Under the pieces are notes generated by a model, which worked only from the letters and a program-made list of their open reading frames with translations, did no database searches and was not told the origin of the DNA. Of a stretch of DNA of 40,315 nucleotides, positions 27,701 to 37,600 are shown piece by piece (within the stretch, counting starts at the first letter, position 1; each line of letters starts with the position of its first letter). A program made the position numbers and the translations under genes. The stretch spans positions 1 to 40,315 of the forward strand of contig MU624616.1 of the NCBI GenBank assembly GCA_025349905.2, given 5' to 3'. The stretch is from Blastocladiella britannica. Its lineage: Eukaryota > Blastocladiomycota > Blastocladiomycetes > Blastocladiales > Blastocladiaceae.

Positions 27701-28213
27701 GCAGGTGTCGATCGCGACGACCGCCTTTCACGGCCCGACCCGCGGGTCGACGACGACTCGGTTCGAGCAGCAATAACAGCCGACCGCCGCGCCAAACTGC
27801 ACCGCATCCACCAGCTGCGCGCACGGTACTGCAATGAGGATCCGCTGCCCTTACGGTGGTTCTCTGGACTGGTCGTGTACCCGCACTGGTACGAGTCGGT
27901 TGGCTCGGTGGACACGATTGCCACCAAACCTCCCCCGGCGGCTATGCAACGTGCAGTCGCACAGCTGATCATGTACGGCGCCGAAGTCGTCTCGGACCTT
28001 CTCTTGCCGTGTTCTTCTTCTCGCGGTGGTGGAGGTGGGGCCACGCATATCCTCGTGCACCCTACCACATCAATTCCCACGACTGCAGAGGACCCACAAG
28101 GACTGGCACCGATCGTGGCACTGGGGATTATCCGCAAAGTGGTGTCGGCCGACTGGGTCGCGCGCTGTTGCCGAGAAAAGACGCTGCTTATGGAAGACTC
28201 GTTGACCTGGTAG
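24716..28213 (+). CDS. LIG4: DNA ligase IV (non-homologous end joining)
   Basis: Predicted 1144 aa from two exons; intron 25586-25648 with a clear CTAAC branch site. It is an ATP-dependent ligase that seals double-strand breaks together with XRCC4/Lif1 in the nucleus. Seen: helical DNA-binding domain (about 10-240), catalytic lysine K290 in EKVDGER with the intron directly after its codon, LDGEMV, GEGLVVKNP and WLKVKLDY. The tail is LIG4-specific. BRCT1 (about 692-875) is followed by the XRCC4-interacting region (about 887-922, HTEYCVWGDS, like REYDCYGDS in LIG4) and BRCT2 (about 1026-1144). BRCT1 is stretched by two inserts, one Ser/Thr-rich and one with a Gln run (784-795) and a basic patch. 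A second in-frame ATG 15 bp downstream is possible as start. Confidence 0.95.
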
Positions 28214-28239
28214 CGATTCCCTTCCTAAAAAAACAGAAT

Positions 28240-31200
28240 TCATTCACTGCTGGTGGCGACAAATGGGTGCAACAGCAGCTCGTCCGCAGACGGCCGCTCG
28301 AGATAATTGCTACATATATAACAAATGCCGACGTCAGACCCAACCACAGAAAAAACACAAATAGTCAAACATACCTCCGGAACGTTAGCTGCATAAAGTC
28401 CAACGCCTCGGGCCCGACGCCGTCAGTGGGCACTTCGGGCTTCAAGTCGGACCCGATCTTGAAAATGGCCTCGACCTGCGACGCGTTGGGCCACGGGTGG
28501 TTGGCGGTAAACATTTCAATCACCAAGCACCCGAGCGCCCAGATATCGGCCTTGCGCGTATACCTCAAGTGCTTGACGACCTCGGGCGCCATCCAGTACA
28601 CGGATCCTTGCAGGGACAGACCGACGCCTCCCGAGTTGTTGCTGGCCGACGACTTGCTGGGCCCATCTAGCGCCGATTGGTCACCAGCGTCATCTGCCGT
28701 AGAGTCTTCGCCGGACGCGCGCCGTAACGTGTCGCTCACCACCGACACTAGCGACTCGGGCCCTACGCGTTTCGAGATCCCGAAATCGCTGATTTTGACG
28801 CAGCCCTTGTTGTCGACGAGGATATTGGCGGCCTTGATATCGCTATTCATTCTCAACAAATACAATGATCAGTACATCTTCCATAAGAAAGGAAAGCAAA
28901 AACATACCGATGAATAATCTCGTGGTGGTGCAAGTACGTCAACCCCAGCAACACCTGGCGGAGGTAATTTTTGACGATGGGTTCCGGCAACGCGTTCCAC
29001 TGCTGTAGGACTGCATGAATCGACCCACCGGGCACGTACTCGAGAAAGATATTGAAAAAGTTGCCCTCGATTCGGGACCCCAAGTACCGCACGATATGGT
29101 CGTGTCGGATCTCTTTGAGGAACGAGATCTCGTGCTGCAGTGCCTCGACCATGCGCACTTTCCGTCCCACGACCGCCGGTGGCGTGTCGGGCGAGTCGGC
29201 GGGCAACTCGACCTGCTTCACGGCCATTAGCATCCCCGTGATCCCGTGCAAGCCCATGTACACGGACCCGAACGACCCTTGGCCAATCAGTGCACCGCGC
29301 AACCACTTGAGCGGTGGGCCCTCGTCGTCCACCTCGCCCATCATGGCGCCGGTGTACGCTTCTCCGGCGCCGCCGGCCACGCTCATGGGCGGCACGGGCG
29401 AAACGGGCGTGGGCGGGTCCGAGAACACCGATCCGACCGGCGACAGTGCCAGCGACCGCGGCGTGCCCGGGGTCATTGGTGGACCCATTCCAGGCAAGTC
29501 GCGCATCGACAGCGACGGCGAAATCATCATGCCGGCCATGGCTGGAATGGCCGGCAGCATGGGCGGTAAAGCGCCCGTGGAAGTGGTGGGCGATGACGGC
29601 ACGATGGTGAGTGGCGGCGGGCGGGACCGGGGCAGCGACCCGCGGCCGCCCTGCGCCGATGTAGCGCGCGGTGGCGGCGGCGGACCGCCGTCATCGGCCA
29701 CTACCATTCCACCGGTCGCTGCACCGTGCGGGTGGTGCGGGTAAGGCATTGGCGGCGGTGGAGTGGCGGCCGACGGTGACAGCGGGAGAAACGGCGGCAT
29801 GCCGATAGGCGGCGAGAATGGCGCGCCTTCGTCCGAGTGCAAGTCCGACGCGACGGTGGACTGGTAATCCAAGTCGTCGGTCATGATCGTCAGGCCCGAC
29901 GATACGCGTGCGAGCTGTGCCGGATTACTGCCACCGACCTGTGCCTCAGTAACAGGGGCAGCAGCAGCAGTAATGGAGGAGTGATTACTATCCTTTCGCG
30001 AGCGCGGCGCCGACGATGTCGGGCGGTGGTGGTGAGTTGCGCGCGACTTGCGCCGTTCGATCTTGTCCACGCCATCCTTGGGGAAGTACTCGGTCAGGTT
30101 GGTCGTGATGAGTTCGGACGGCGGCCGCTCGCCAAAGAACTTGTTGAGTTTCTTGGCCGATCCGACCGGCAGTGGGGCACCTCGGGCGCTAATGTAGTCG
30201 TCGACCATGTTGAGTTTTTGCCGGATGGTCGCGGGTGGGGCTCCGCTGCCAGCCGATGGCGTTCCAAACGCCCCACCACCGCCGCCGGCAGCAGCGCTGA
30301 GATCACCGCGTGAGCTCGAGGCCGAGAGAGGACCACTGCCCGGCGGAGCGGTGGCAAAGCTGGAGACGGAAGGGGCCTTGGAGAACGTGAATGGGGTGTG
30401 CATGCGGCGCAAAAACAACTTTTCGCGTTCGGGGCGGGTCGGGTCGCGGCAAATCTCCAGCAGCTGCAGGTCATGCAGGACGCGCGTGGACTCGCCCTCG
30501 GAGGTGAAGATACTGAACTTGGCGGATTCGGGCGAGAGGTTGAATTTGGCCAAGATGCGGTCCATGATGGTGGCGGCGTCAGGGATGGTGGTCGGGAGCA
30601 TGATGACGCGCGATTCGTTCTTCTCGCCGGTAACTTTGATGCAGTTCTTCAAAAAGATCAACGTGTGAGTGTGAGTGGATCCGTGCATGGAATGAATCAG
30701 TGCATTTGAATGGATATAAACCTGCTTCACATAGTCCATGCTCATAATCGACTCGCTCTTTTTCAGCACTCCCCCATCAGGACCAGGTGCAATGGAAGGA
30801 GGAGGAGCGGTCGCAGCGGCCACTGCCTCCCGACGGAGATGATCGTTGGGGTTGCTGCGAGTGCGAGGCGGTGGCGTCTGGGCGGACCGAGGCGATCCAC
30901 TGCGTCCCGTGGCCGTGAGGGGAGCATAGGGAGGCGGCGAAGGCGAGTACGGTGCGACAATGACCGGTGGCGAGACGAGCGACGCTGAATAGGCGTCCGG
31001 CGCCAGGAGGGACGTCCGCAACTGGCCAATCAGCCGGTCAATGCGGATGCGGTCCCCAAGCGAGGTCACGTCCAGGAGGCGCAGGTGCGCGTGGGTGAGT
31101 TCCAGGAGCACGTCGCCTACAATGTCGTTGTCGGCAAAGGCGCGGGCGTAGCGGGCCATGCCGTGGGCGGCCAACCAGTCACCGACGTCGCGAGTGGACC

Positions 31201-31306
31201 AGGCACGGACGGCATCCAGCGTTATATGGGGTGTCGAGGGCGTGGTGGAGGGCGTTGGGTCCGGCGTGACCGCGGAGGCGTTGGCCACGGCGGCGTCGAT
31301 ATACAT
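28240..31306 (-). CDS. STE11: MAP kinase kinase kinase, Ste11/Byr2 type (SAM-RA-kinase)
   Basis: Preferred model 953 aa from four exons; introns at 30647-30721 (in frame), 28843-28907 and 28310-28374. Ignoring the in-frame intron gives 978 aa. Order: SAM domain (about 31-98) for Ste50-like or self association; RA domain (about 196-277) for Ras binding; the RPPSELI segment (369-383) shared with fission yeast Byr2; kinase domain from about 643. Kinase motifs: GQGSFGSV, catalytic Lys in MAVKQ (K672), HRDIKAANIL with the intron between R and D codons, DFGISK, MAPEVV and DIWALGC. The last 70-nt exon completes the kinase with RPSADELLLHPF. The loop between DFG and APE is about twice the usual length. 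The family phosphorylates Ste7-type MAPKKs in mating, filamentation and osmotic pathways. Confidence 0.95.
30647..30721 (-). other. Probable in-frame intron (75 nt) in the MAPKKK gene
   Basis: The segment begins GTTTAT, contains ACTGATT as a possible branch site and ends TTTTTGAAG. It is AT-richer than its flanks and would encode a His-rich insert. Removing it fuses DYVKQ to NCIKVTGE, which matches the start of the fungal Ste11/Byr2 Ras-binding domain without a gap. The donor is unusual for this window. Confidence 0.72.
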
Positions 31307-31383
31307 GGCGCTGTTCTGTTGAATGGTTGAATGCGTGACTGAGAAAGCAGAGGAAAAGCGGGCTTCTCTTTCAACTCACCAAA
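31307..31383. promoter_or_regulatory. 77-bp divergent spacer between the MAPKKK and PCF11 start codons
   Basis: ATGs at 31306 (minus) and 31384 (plus) are only 77 bp apart, so core promoters or 5' UTRs of the two genes must overlap each other or the opposite coding sequence. Confidence 0.4.
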
Positions 31384-33937
31384 ATGAACACCTCAATGCC
31401 ACAACAGCAGCAGCTCCAACAGCAGCAGCAACAACAGTACCATATGTACCAACAACAGCAACAGCAAGGACAGCAAGGACAGGCGCTACAGCAAATGCAA
31501 CCACTGGACCAGACCCACCTCCCAGCCTACCTCTCGGCCTATGCCACCCGCCTCGAGTCTCTGGTCGACACGGCACGCCCGGCCATTCTGTCCCTGACGA
31601 ACCTGGCCGGTGAATGGGTGGCGGCCGCCCCTGCGATCGTGGCTGCCATTGTCAAGCGAGCGCATACTGTACGTCATCATTACTAATTAATTTAATTAAA
31701 TTAACCATCGGCACGGTTTCTCACTCAACCTCCATAACAATACAAAAGGCCCCAAGCAACGCCAAACTCCCCGTCATCTACCTCGTTGATTCCATTCTCA
31801 AGAACCTGGGTGGACCCTATGTGTCGTTTTTCGCCCCCGTTGCCCTGGACCTCTACCAGGCCGCGTTCTTAGCTGCCGACGAGGACCAGCGCGCCCGCAT
31901 GCTCCGGGTGCTGGCCACCTGGCGCAACCCGACCCAGCCCTTTCCACCGGGTGTGACGGTGCTGCCCGTGCCCGTCATTGACCAGCTGGAGGCCTTTGTA
32001 CGCAGTGTGCCGAGGGTACCATCAAATTTTTTTATTGTATTTTTTGATTATTGTACTAAATATGAATATATTTGTAGCCTGTGCAACCTCCCCAGCCGAC
32101 TTTAACGGTTCCGACTCGGGATATGGTCCCACCCAACCTTGACGTGCTGATTGGCTTGCGCTCGGCCCGTCGGGACGCTATGCCGCACGATCTGGACAAT
32201 GGATCCAAGTTACAGGCTCTCCTTGACGTATGTTTTCTTATTTTTTTTATCATTACAATTTTATTTTACTAACCAAAAAAATATAAATTTAGCTCCGGAA
32301 CCTAATTCTGTCCGGCCGAATCTCGCACGACCAGCTCTCGTTTATCCACCAGACCGTCCACCAGTTGTTTACCGAGTTTACTGCTGCCACTGCTCATAAT
32401 AGCAACAACAACACTACTAACCATGGACCGCACTACACGTCGCCTCCTCCGCAACCTCGGTTGCCCGCTGTAGCAGCCACCATGAACGCGACCACATCAC
32501 CGGCAGGACCCGGCGGCATGATGATGTCGGCTTCGGCGCTCGGCGCAGCGCTGGCCGGTTTGGGACCGCTGCCTTTTACTCCCCCGACATTGTCAACGGC
32601 ATCAGTGCCGGCAACGGCAGCAGCTCCAGTTGCGCCGATCATTAACTTGGACCTGGGTGCGCTGGCGGCGCTGGCGGCTTCGCTCAAGCAGGGAACTCCT
32701 CCCCTTACTGTTCCAGCGGCACCTGTTCAGCCGCTCAAGTCGGTGAATGGGTTGGAAACGTTGCGGTTTTCGACTGACAGGTGCGTCGTTTTATTCTTAT
32801 TCAATTCTTTTTGGGGGAGGTTGCTGCTAGGTTACATAAATCTGGAATATTGGGTACGAGGACAAAAAAAAAAAAACGAGAATATGATTTTTCGGTTGTT
32901 AAAAATTGCGCGATTATCGTGGTGTCCACGGATTCTATACACGTATACCCAAGTCTATTCTTTTTTTATATTATATCGTTCAATTCAGAAATAGGCTGGA
33001 TCCTGGGGTGTGGATCGCAAAAAAAAAAAAATTTCATCAAAATGGCAGTCTCTTGGCTCCACTTTTCCATCCAAAATCTGTCCGGCCTTACAGCAATCTC
33101 CCACCCAAAAAGAAAACCAACCGTTTTTACCATTATATTTTACTAACTCACACGCTTGAAAAAAAAAAAGTCTGGATAACAAAGTCCTGGACCAGATCTA
33201 CCCGCCAGAGTCGGTCAAGTGCAAGCAATGCGGGCTCCGGTTTCCCAGCACGGCATCATCGTCCGCCCGGTCGCCCATGGACGATCACGCCGACTGGCAC
33301 TTCCGCACCAACACGCGCCGCGGCGCTCCCGGATCCTCTGCATCGGGAGCGCCGATCACGTCGCGGCTGTGGTTGTCGGCGTCGGTCGGCGATTGGGTAG
33401 CGAAAGCCGACTTGGATACGGCAGCCACGCCCGCGTTCTTTTCATCGTTTCCTTCGTCAGGGGGTGATGCGACGTCGGAAGATGCCACTGATTCGGATCA
33501 ACAGCGTCGGAACCAGACGACTTCGGATCATCAGGATGGTCCGGTGATTGTAGTCTCGCCCTCGGCCGCGGCGGGGGACGTGCAGTGCGCGGTGTGCATG
33601 GACCCGATGACGAAGGCGTACGATGGGAAACGCGACGCGTGGGTCATTCGCGATGCGGTGCGCGACGGCGAGGGCCGGATTTGTCATCGCGAGTGCGTTG
33701 TGGCCGATGGCGCTTCTTCTTTTTTGGTATTGAGTAGTCGGGTACGTCGTAATTTCATTTTTACTATTGGACTTCATGAAAAAATTGAGTGTCATTTCCC
33801 ATCTGTGTATTTCCCACTGGATAATAATGTGAAACACATGTGCTCCCCATCTTTAGGACCACCGCAAGCGATCTCGTACGCCGACCACCGAGGACGACGG
33901 TGTTGTCGCCGCCAAGCGTGCGCGCACCCACGAATGA
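31384..33937 (+). CDS. PCF11: mRNA 3'-end processing and termination factor Pcf11
   Basis: Predicted 613 aa from six exons; introns at 31669-31748, 32016-32077, 32228-32292, 32781-33170 and 33742-33856. A Gln-rich start precedes the CTD-interaction domain (about 40-185; LPVIYLVDSILKNLGGPY is diagnostic), which reads Ser2-phosphorylated RNA polymerase II. After a Pro/Ala-rich linker comes zinc finger 1 (C414, C417, H436, H440 in CKQCG...DDHADWHF). The Clp1-binding motif SRLWLSASVGDWV follows, then zinc finger 2 (C536, C539, H569, C572) with AWVIRDAV. A short basic tail (KRSRTP, KRART) ends the protein. Length is close to yeast Pcf11. It acts in cleavage factor IA, coupling poly(A) cleavage to transcription termination. 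Confidence 0.93.
32781..33170 (+). other. Long intron 4 of PCF11 (390 nt)
   Basis: It begins GTGCGT and ends in a poly-A run and AG, with TACTAAC as branch site about 25 nt before the end. It is about six times the typical intron length here and contains several A or T runs. I looked for snoRNA boxes (RTGATGA with CTGA) and saw none. A missed small exon is not excluded. Confidence 0.7.
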
Positions 33938-33974
33938 TATATGAAATAACAATTTTATTATTTTTGACAAGCTT

Positions 33975-34553
33975 TCACTTGCGACTCCGGGCCAAGGCAC
34001 CGACCACCAACCCGAGCGCGGCCACTGCTCCGCCCACAATTGCCATCCCCACTAACCCGTCCTTTTGCACCTGCTCGTCGATCGCCGCCATCACCGCGCG
34101 CGCCTGTGGGTGGGCCGGGTGCGCTTTCAGCACTTTCTCGGTGAATTCGCGGGCTTTAGCCAGGTCGCCCAGCTTGAAGTATCCGAGAGCACTGAAATAG
34201 TTGGCTTCGACGCGTAGGGTTGGCGTGGACTGGGCGACCTCTTTACATTTCATTTCGTCGTCAGTTTGTAAGGTTACGTTAAGTTAAATGGTATAATGGT
34301 ATGGACGTACTGGCCAAGAGCACCACGCCAAGCTCATTGTCGCGGCGGACGCGCGAGTGCACCAGGCCCCATCCGTAATGGAATTCGGATTCAGCTACGG
34401 TACATCATATATTCTGTTAAAAAACGATCATTACAAGAACTAGCAAGTATAAGAAGTACCAGTTGGGTTGGGCTGCTCGGCCTCGTACTGCTTGCGCAGG
34501 CCCGCAATGTCCTTGGCGTCGAGCTCGATTTCGCCGTCGAGAAGAGATGTCAT
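33975..34553 (-). CDS. FIS1: Mitochondrial fission protein Fis1
   Basis: Predicted 147 aa from three exons; introns at 34395-34459 and 34241-34310. Fis1 is a tail-anchored outer-membrane protein of mitochondria and peroxisomes that recruits the fission GTPase. Seen: an N-terminal helix, then SEFHYGWGLVHS and NELGVVLL, which align without gaps to yeast Fis1 (SRFNYAWGLIKS, ERLGVKIL). A TPR-like pair follows (ANYFSALGYFKLGDLAKA). The tail is KDGLVGMAIVGG plus a hydrophobic anchor (about 124-143) and a basic end RSRK. The central exon is only 84 nt, so no single ORF shows the whole gene. It converges on PCF11 with 37 bp between stops. Confidence 0.95.
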
Positions 34554-34638
34554 TTTCAGCTTTTTTTTGAGCTTTCAATGACGTGAATTTGAATTTTCTA
34601 TTTAACAAAAGAGAAAGCGAAATGGGTTTTTTGGACCT

Positions 34639-37600
34639 CTACAAGGCAGTGACATTGGCGGCACGCGTCGACCGGACCGCTCCTGACCCACGCCGCGACC
34701 GATTCAGAACTGGCGCCGTAGTGGTGGTAGCGGTTATACTGGGCTGGCGGTGTTGCTGCAATGGGTGCGATTGCTGCGACTGCCACACGGACGACGACGC
34801 CGCCGACGCAAACGACCGAACCGACCCAGCCCTACCTTCGGCACTGCCATACGACACGGGCACCGACGATGAGATCGGAGTTGCCTGGGAGGTCGGCGGG
34901 AACAAGAGTCCAGCGCGGTACAGAGCGGCGGCGCGCGGGGACAACAGCTGCGCCAAGGCGGGCGTCGATGCCGGCGCTGCCGTAACAACCGGCGGTGATG
35001 GAGGAGACCGTGCACGGCGACTACTGCTACCACTGCTATTCGCGCCATGCACTGTCGTGGGAGCGGTAGCCAGCGCCGTGACCACGCGCGGCCCAGTACT
35101 GCCCACCACCACGGAGGCGGCAACTGAAGGAGCGGTCCGCACCCGCGGCCGGTTCGCCTCAATGTCGAGCTGCAGCCGCACGGGCGGGGTCGCATCGGGC
35201 GCGTGGGTCGGGAGCGTCGTGGACATGTTCCACTGACTGCCGCGCGGAGGCCGCCGCGGCACAGATGCACTGGTTCCATTGCTACGGACGCTGCTAGGAG
35301 TAGAGGGTGGCTGACCCGGGCCGCCGCTGCGAGATCGGAGTGGCGGCGCCACTGGCTCGGCAGACGACTTGGAGATCAGAGGCGGCGGCGAGGATGCGGA
35401 ACGCGCGATCATGGCGGGGTCCAGGTCGGTCCGGCTGTTGCGCGCCGAGCTCGGTGTGCGGTGTCGCCGTGCCATCGTGTCGTTGTGACTGCTGCCGCCT
35501 GCGAACGTTGGCGGAGGAACTGCATCCACCACCGCTACTGGTGTCGCAGCAGCAAGGTGGGTGTCCTGATTGGGAGGAACAGCCACCGCGCCGCGTGCCG
35601 GCGACAAGAACCGTGCGGACGAGGTCGAAGGCGCCGGGACTTCCAGCGAGCACGAGTTGCGGCGCTCCATGGTGTCGTGCAAGCTCTTGGGGCTCACGTC
35701 GGCCAGGGTCATGAGCGACGCCAGCGCCTGCATGGCCGCCGACGCGCCGCCGCCAATCGATCCCATACCGGCGCTGCTGCTGCCGTTGACGGGCAGCAGC
35801 GTATTGGATGTCGACACCTTGGATGGAGTCGAAGGAGATGATTGGTACTGCGCTGACCGTGTTGGCGGCGGGGTGACGGCGGACGATGGCAGGACGTACT
35901 CATCGTCCACCACCACCTCGGGAGTCGCTGCCGCGGACGAATGCCATCCGGCGGAAGCGGCGACAACCGACGCCGTGAGCGAGCGCGCATGTGGGGTAGG
36001 CTCGACGGATGTGGATGCAGGGAACGACGAAGAAAGCATTTCGCCGGAGTCCGCCTAAATGACAACAAATAAAGTCAGACCAAATCGCCCTCACCACAAA
36101 AAAAAAGGGAAAAACGTACAGGAAGGCACTCGGCAGTCGAAACCGGCGACGACACCACGACCCCGAGGCCCGAGTCCACCGACGCAATTTGCTTGCGACC
36201 GTGAAACGCCAGCGCCACCTGCTCCTCACTGTCGTCGTCGTCCTCGCTCGTCACCACCACCACCTCGGCCTCGTCCATGTCCACCAGCGTCGGGACCTCG
36301 GTGGGAACCACCACCACCTCTTGTGAGGTCGGGCGGACGAGCGTGACGGTGGCAGTGGCTGGTGGTGGGACCACGGCAACATCGGCAACGACAGCCGGTG
36401 AGGCAGCGGCAGGCGCAATCGGCACCGCCACCACCGTGTTCACAGACTCGGTGCGGTCGAACGCCGGCGGATGAGAAACCGTTACGTCCTCTTCAGCAGC
36501 CGCCGCCGCGTCGTCTTCTTCTTGGTCGCGGTGGTAGTGGTCAGTGTTGGGAACACTGTCGGCCGTGCCCTGGCGAACGGGTGCATGTGGGGGCGGCGGA
36601 AGTGTCGATAGCAGAGGCGCGCGCTTGGACGACGAGTCCACGGAAGCAGGAACAGTGGGAGCCGTGGATGCGGTCGGTGGTGCGAGCGCGGCCACCTCGT
36701 CCACCTCGCCCAGCACCATGAGCGTGCGGTTGAGCAGCTTGATGAGCGACCTCGCCACCACAATCACCGTGGGTGCCTCGGCCGCTGCGGGGTCGACGGG
36801 CGGTTTGGTTGCACTGTCCACACCCGCCAATGATGTGGACGACGACGTGCGCGACGTGCCAGCGCCGGCGGCGACTGCCTCGAGCAGCGGGCGCAAGTGC
36901 ATGCGGCGCACCGCCAAGTCAAACTCGAGGGTCATGGCAATGCGCATTTCCAGTTCCACCAGGTCGGCCACGCCGCTGATATATTTCGGCTGTGCGACAC
37001 CCGCCACTGCATTCGCGGTAAAACTGTGGTCGTTGAGTTGCTTGCACGCCAGGAGTGTGGCGGCCGTCAGCAGTCGCACTTGGACCACCAGTGTGCGTGC
37101 CGCGAGGACATCGGTGATCGATGATGTCGCCGTAGCGCCGCTGCCGCCGCCCGAGGAGCCGGTGGACAACGTGGCGGTTGCCAGCATCGAGAGCGCGGTG
37201 GACTGGCGGTCAACCGCGGTCTTTTCGTACGCCAGCGCCGTCCACGCCAGCGAAAACGTCTCGTCCAGCGACTCGTTCTCGGGTGGGGCCATGGGCGACC
37301 CTGACAAGTGCCGACGGTGCGCAACGGGCGACTCGAGGCCGAGTGGGTTGGTCGGGTCGTTGTTCCCGATTCCAGGCGCTCGTGTGATGCTGCTGGCCAC
37401 ATTCGGCGTACTGGAAGCGCTCGAAAACAGGCCCTGCAAGCTAGTAGAGCTCGGGGCGCGCGACAGCCGCAGCCGCGCCTTACTGATTCGCCGACGGATC
37501 GTCCCGAATGTAGCCGCCGCACGGTCTGCCACGCCAGTCGTTGACTGCCGTGCCATCGAGTCGTGCGACCGCACCGACCCACTCCCGCCACCGGTCCCAA

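Noticed and set aside
32781..33170. C/D snoRNA inside PCF11 intron 4
   Set aside because: No RTGATGA box paired with a CTGA box and terminal stem was seen on either strand; only A/T-rich runs are present.
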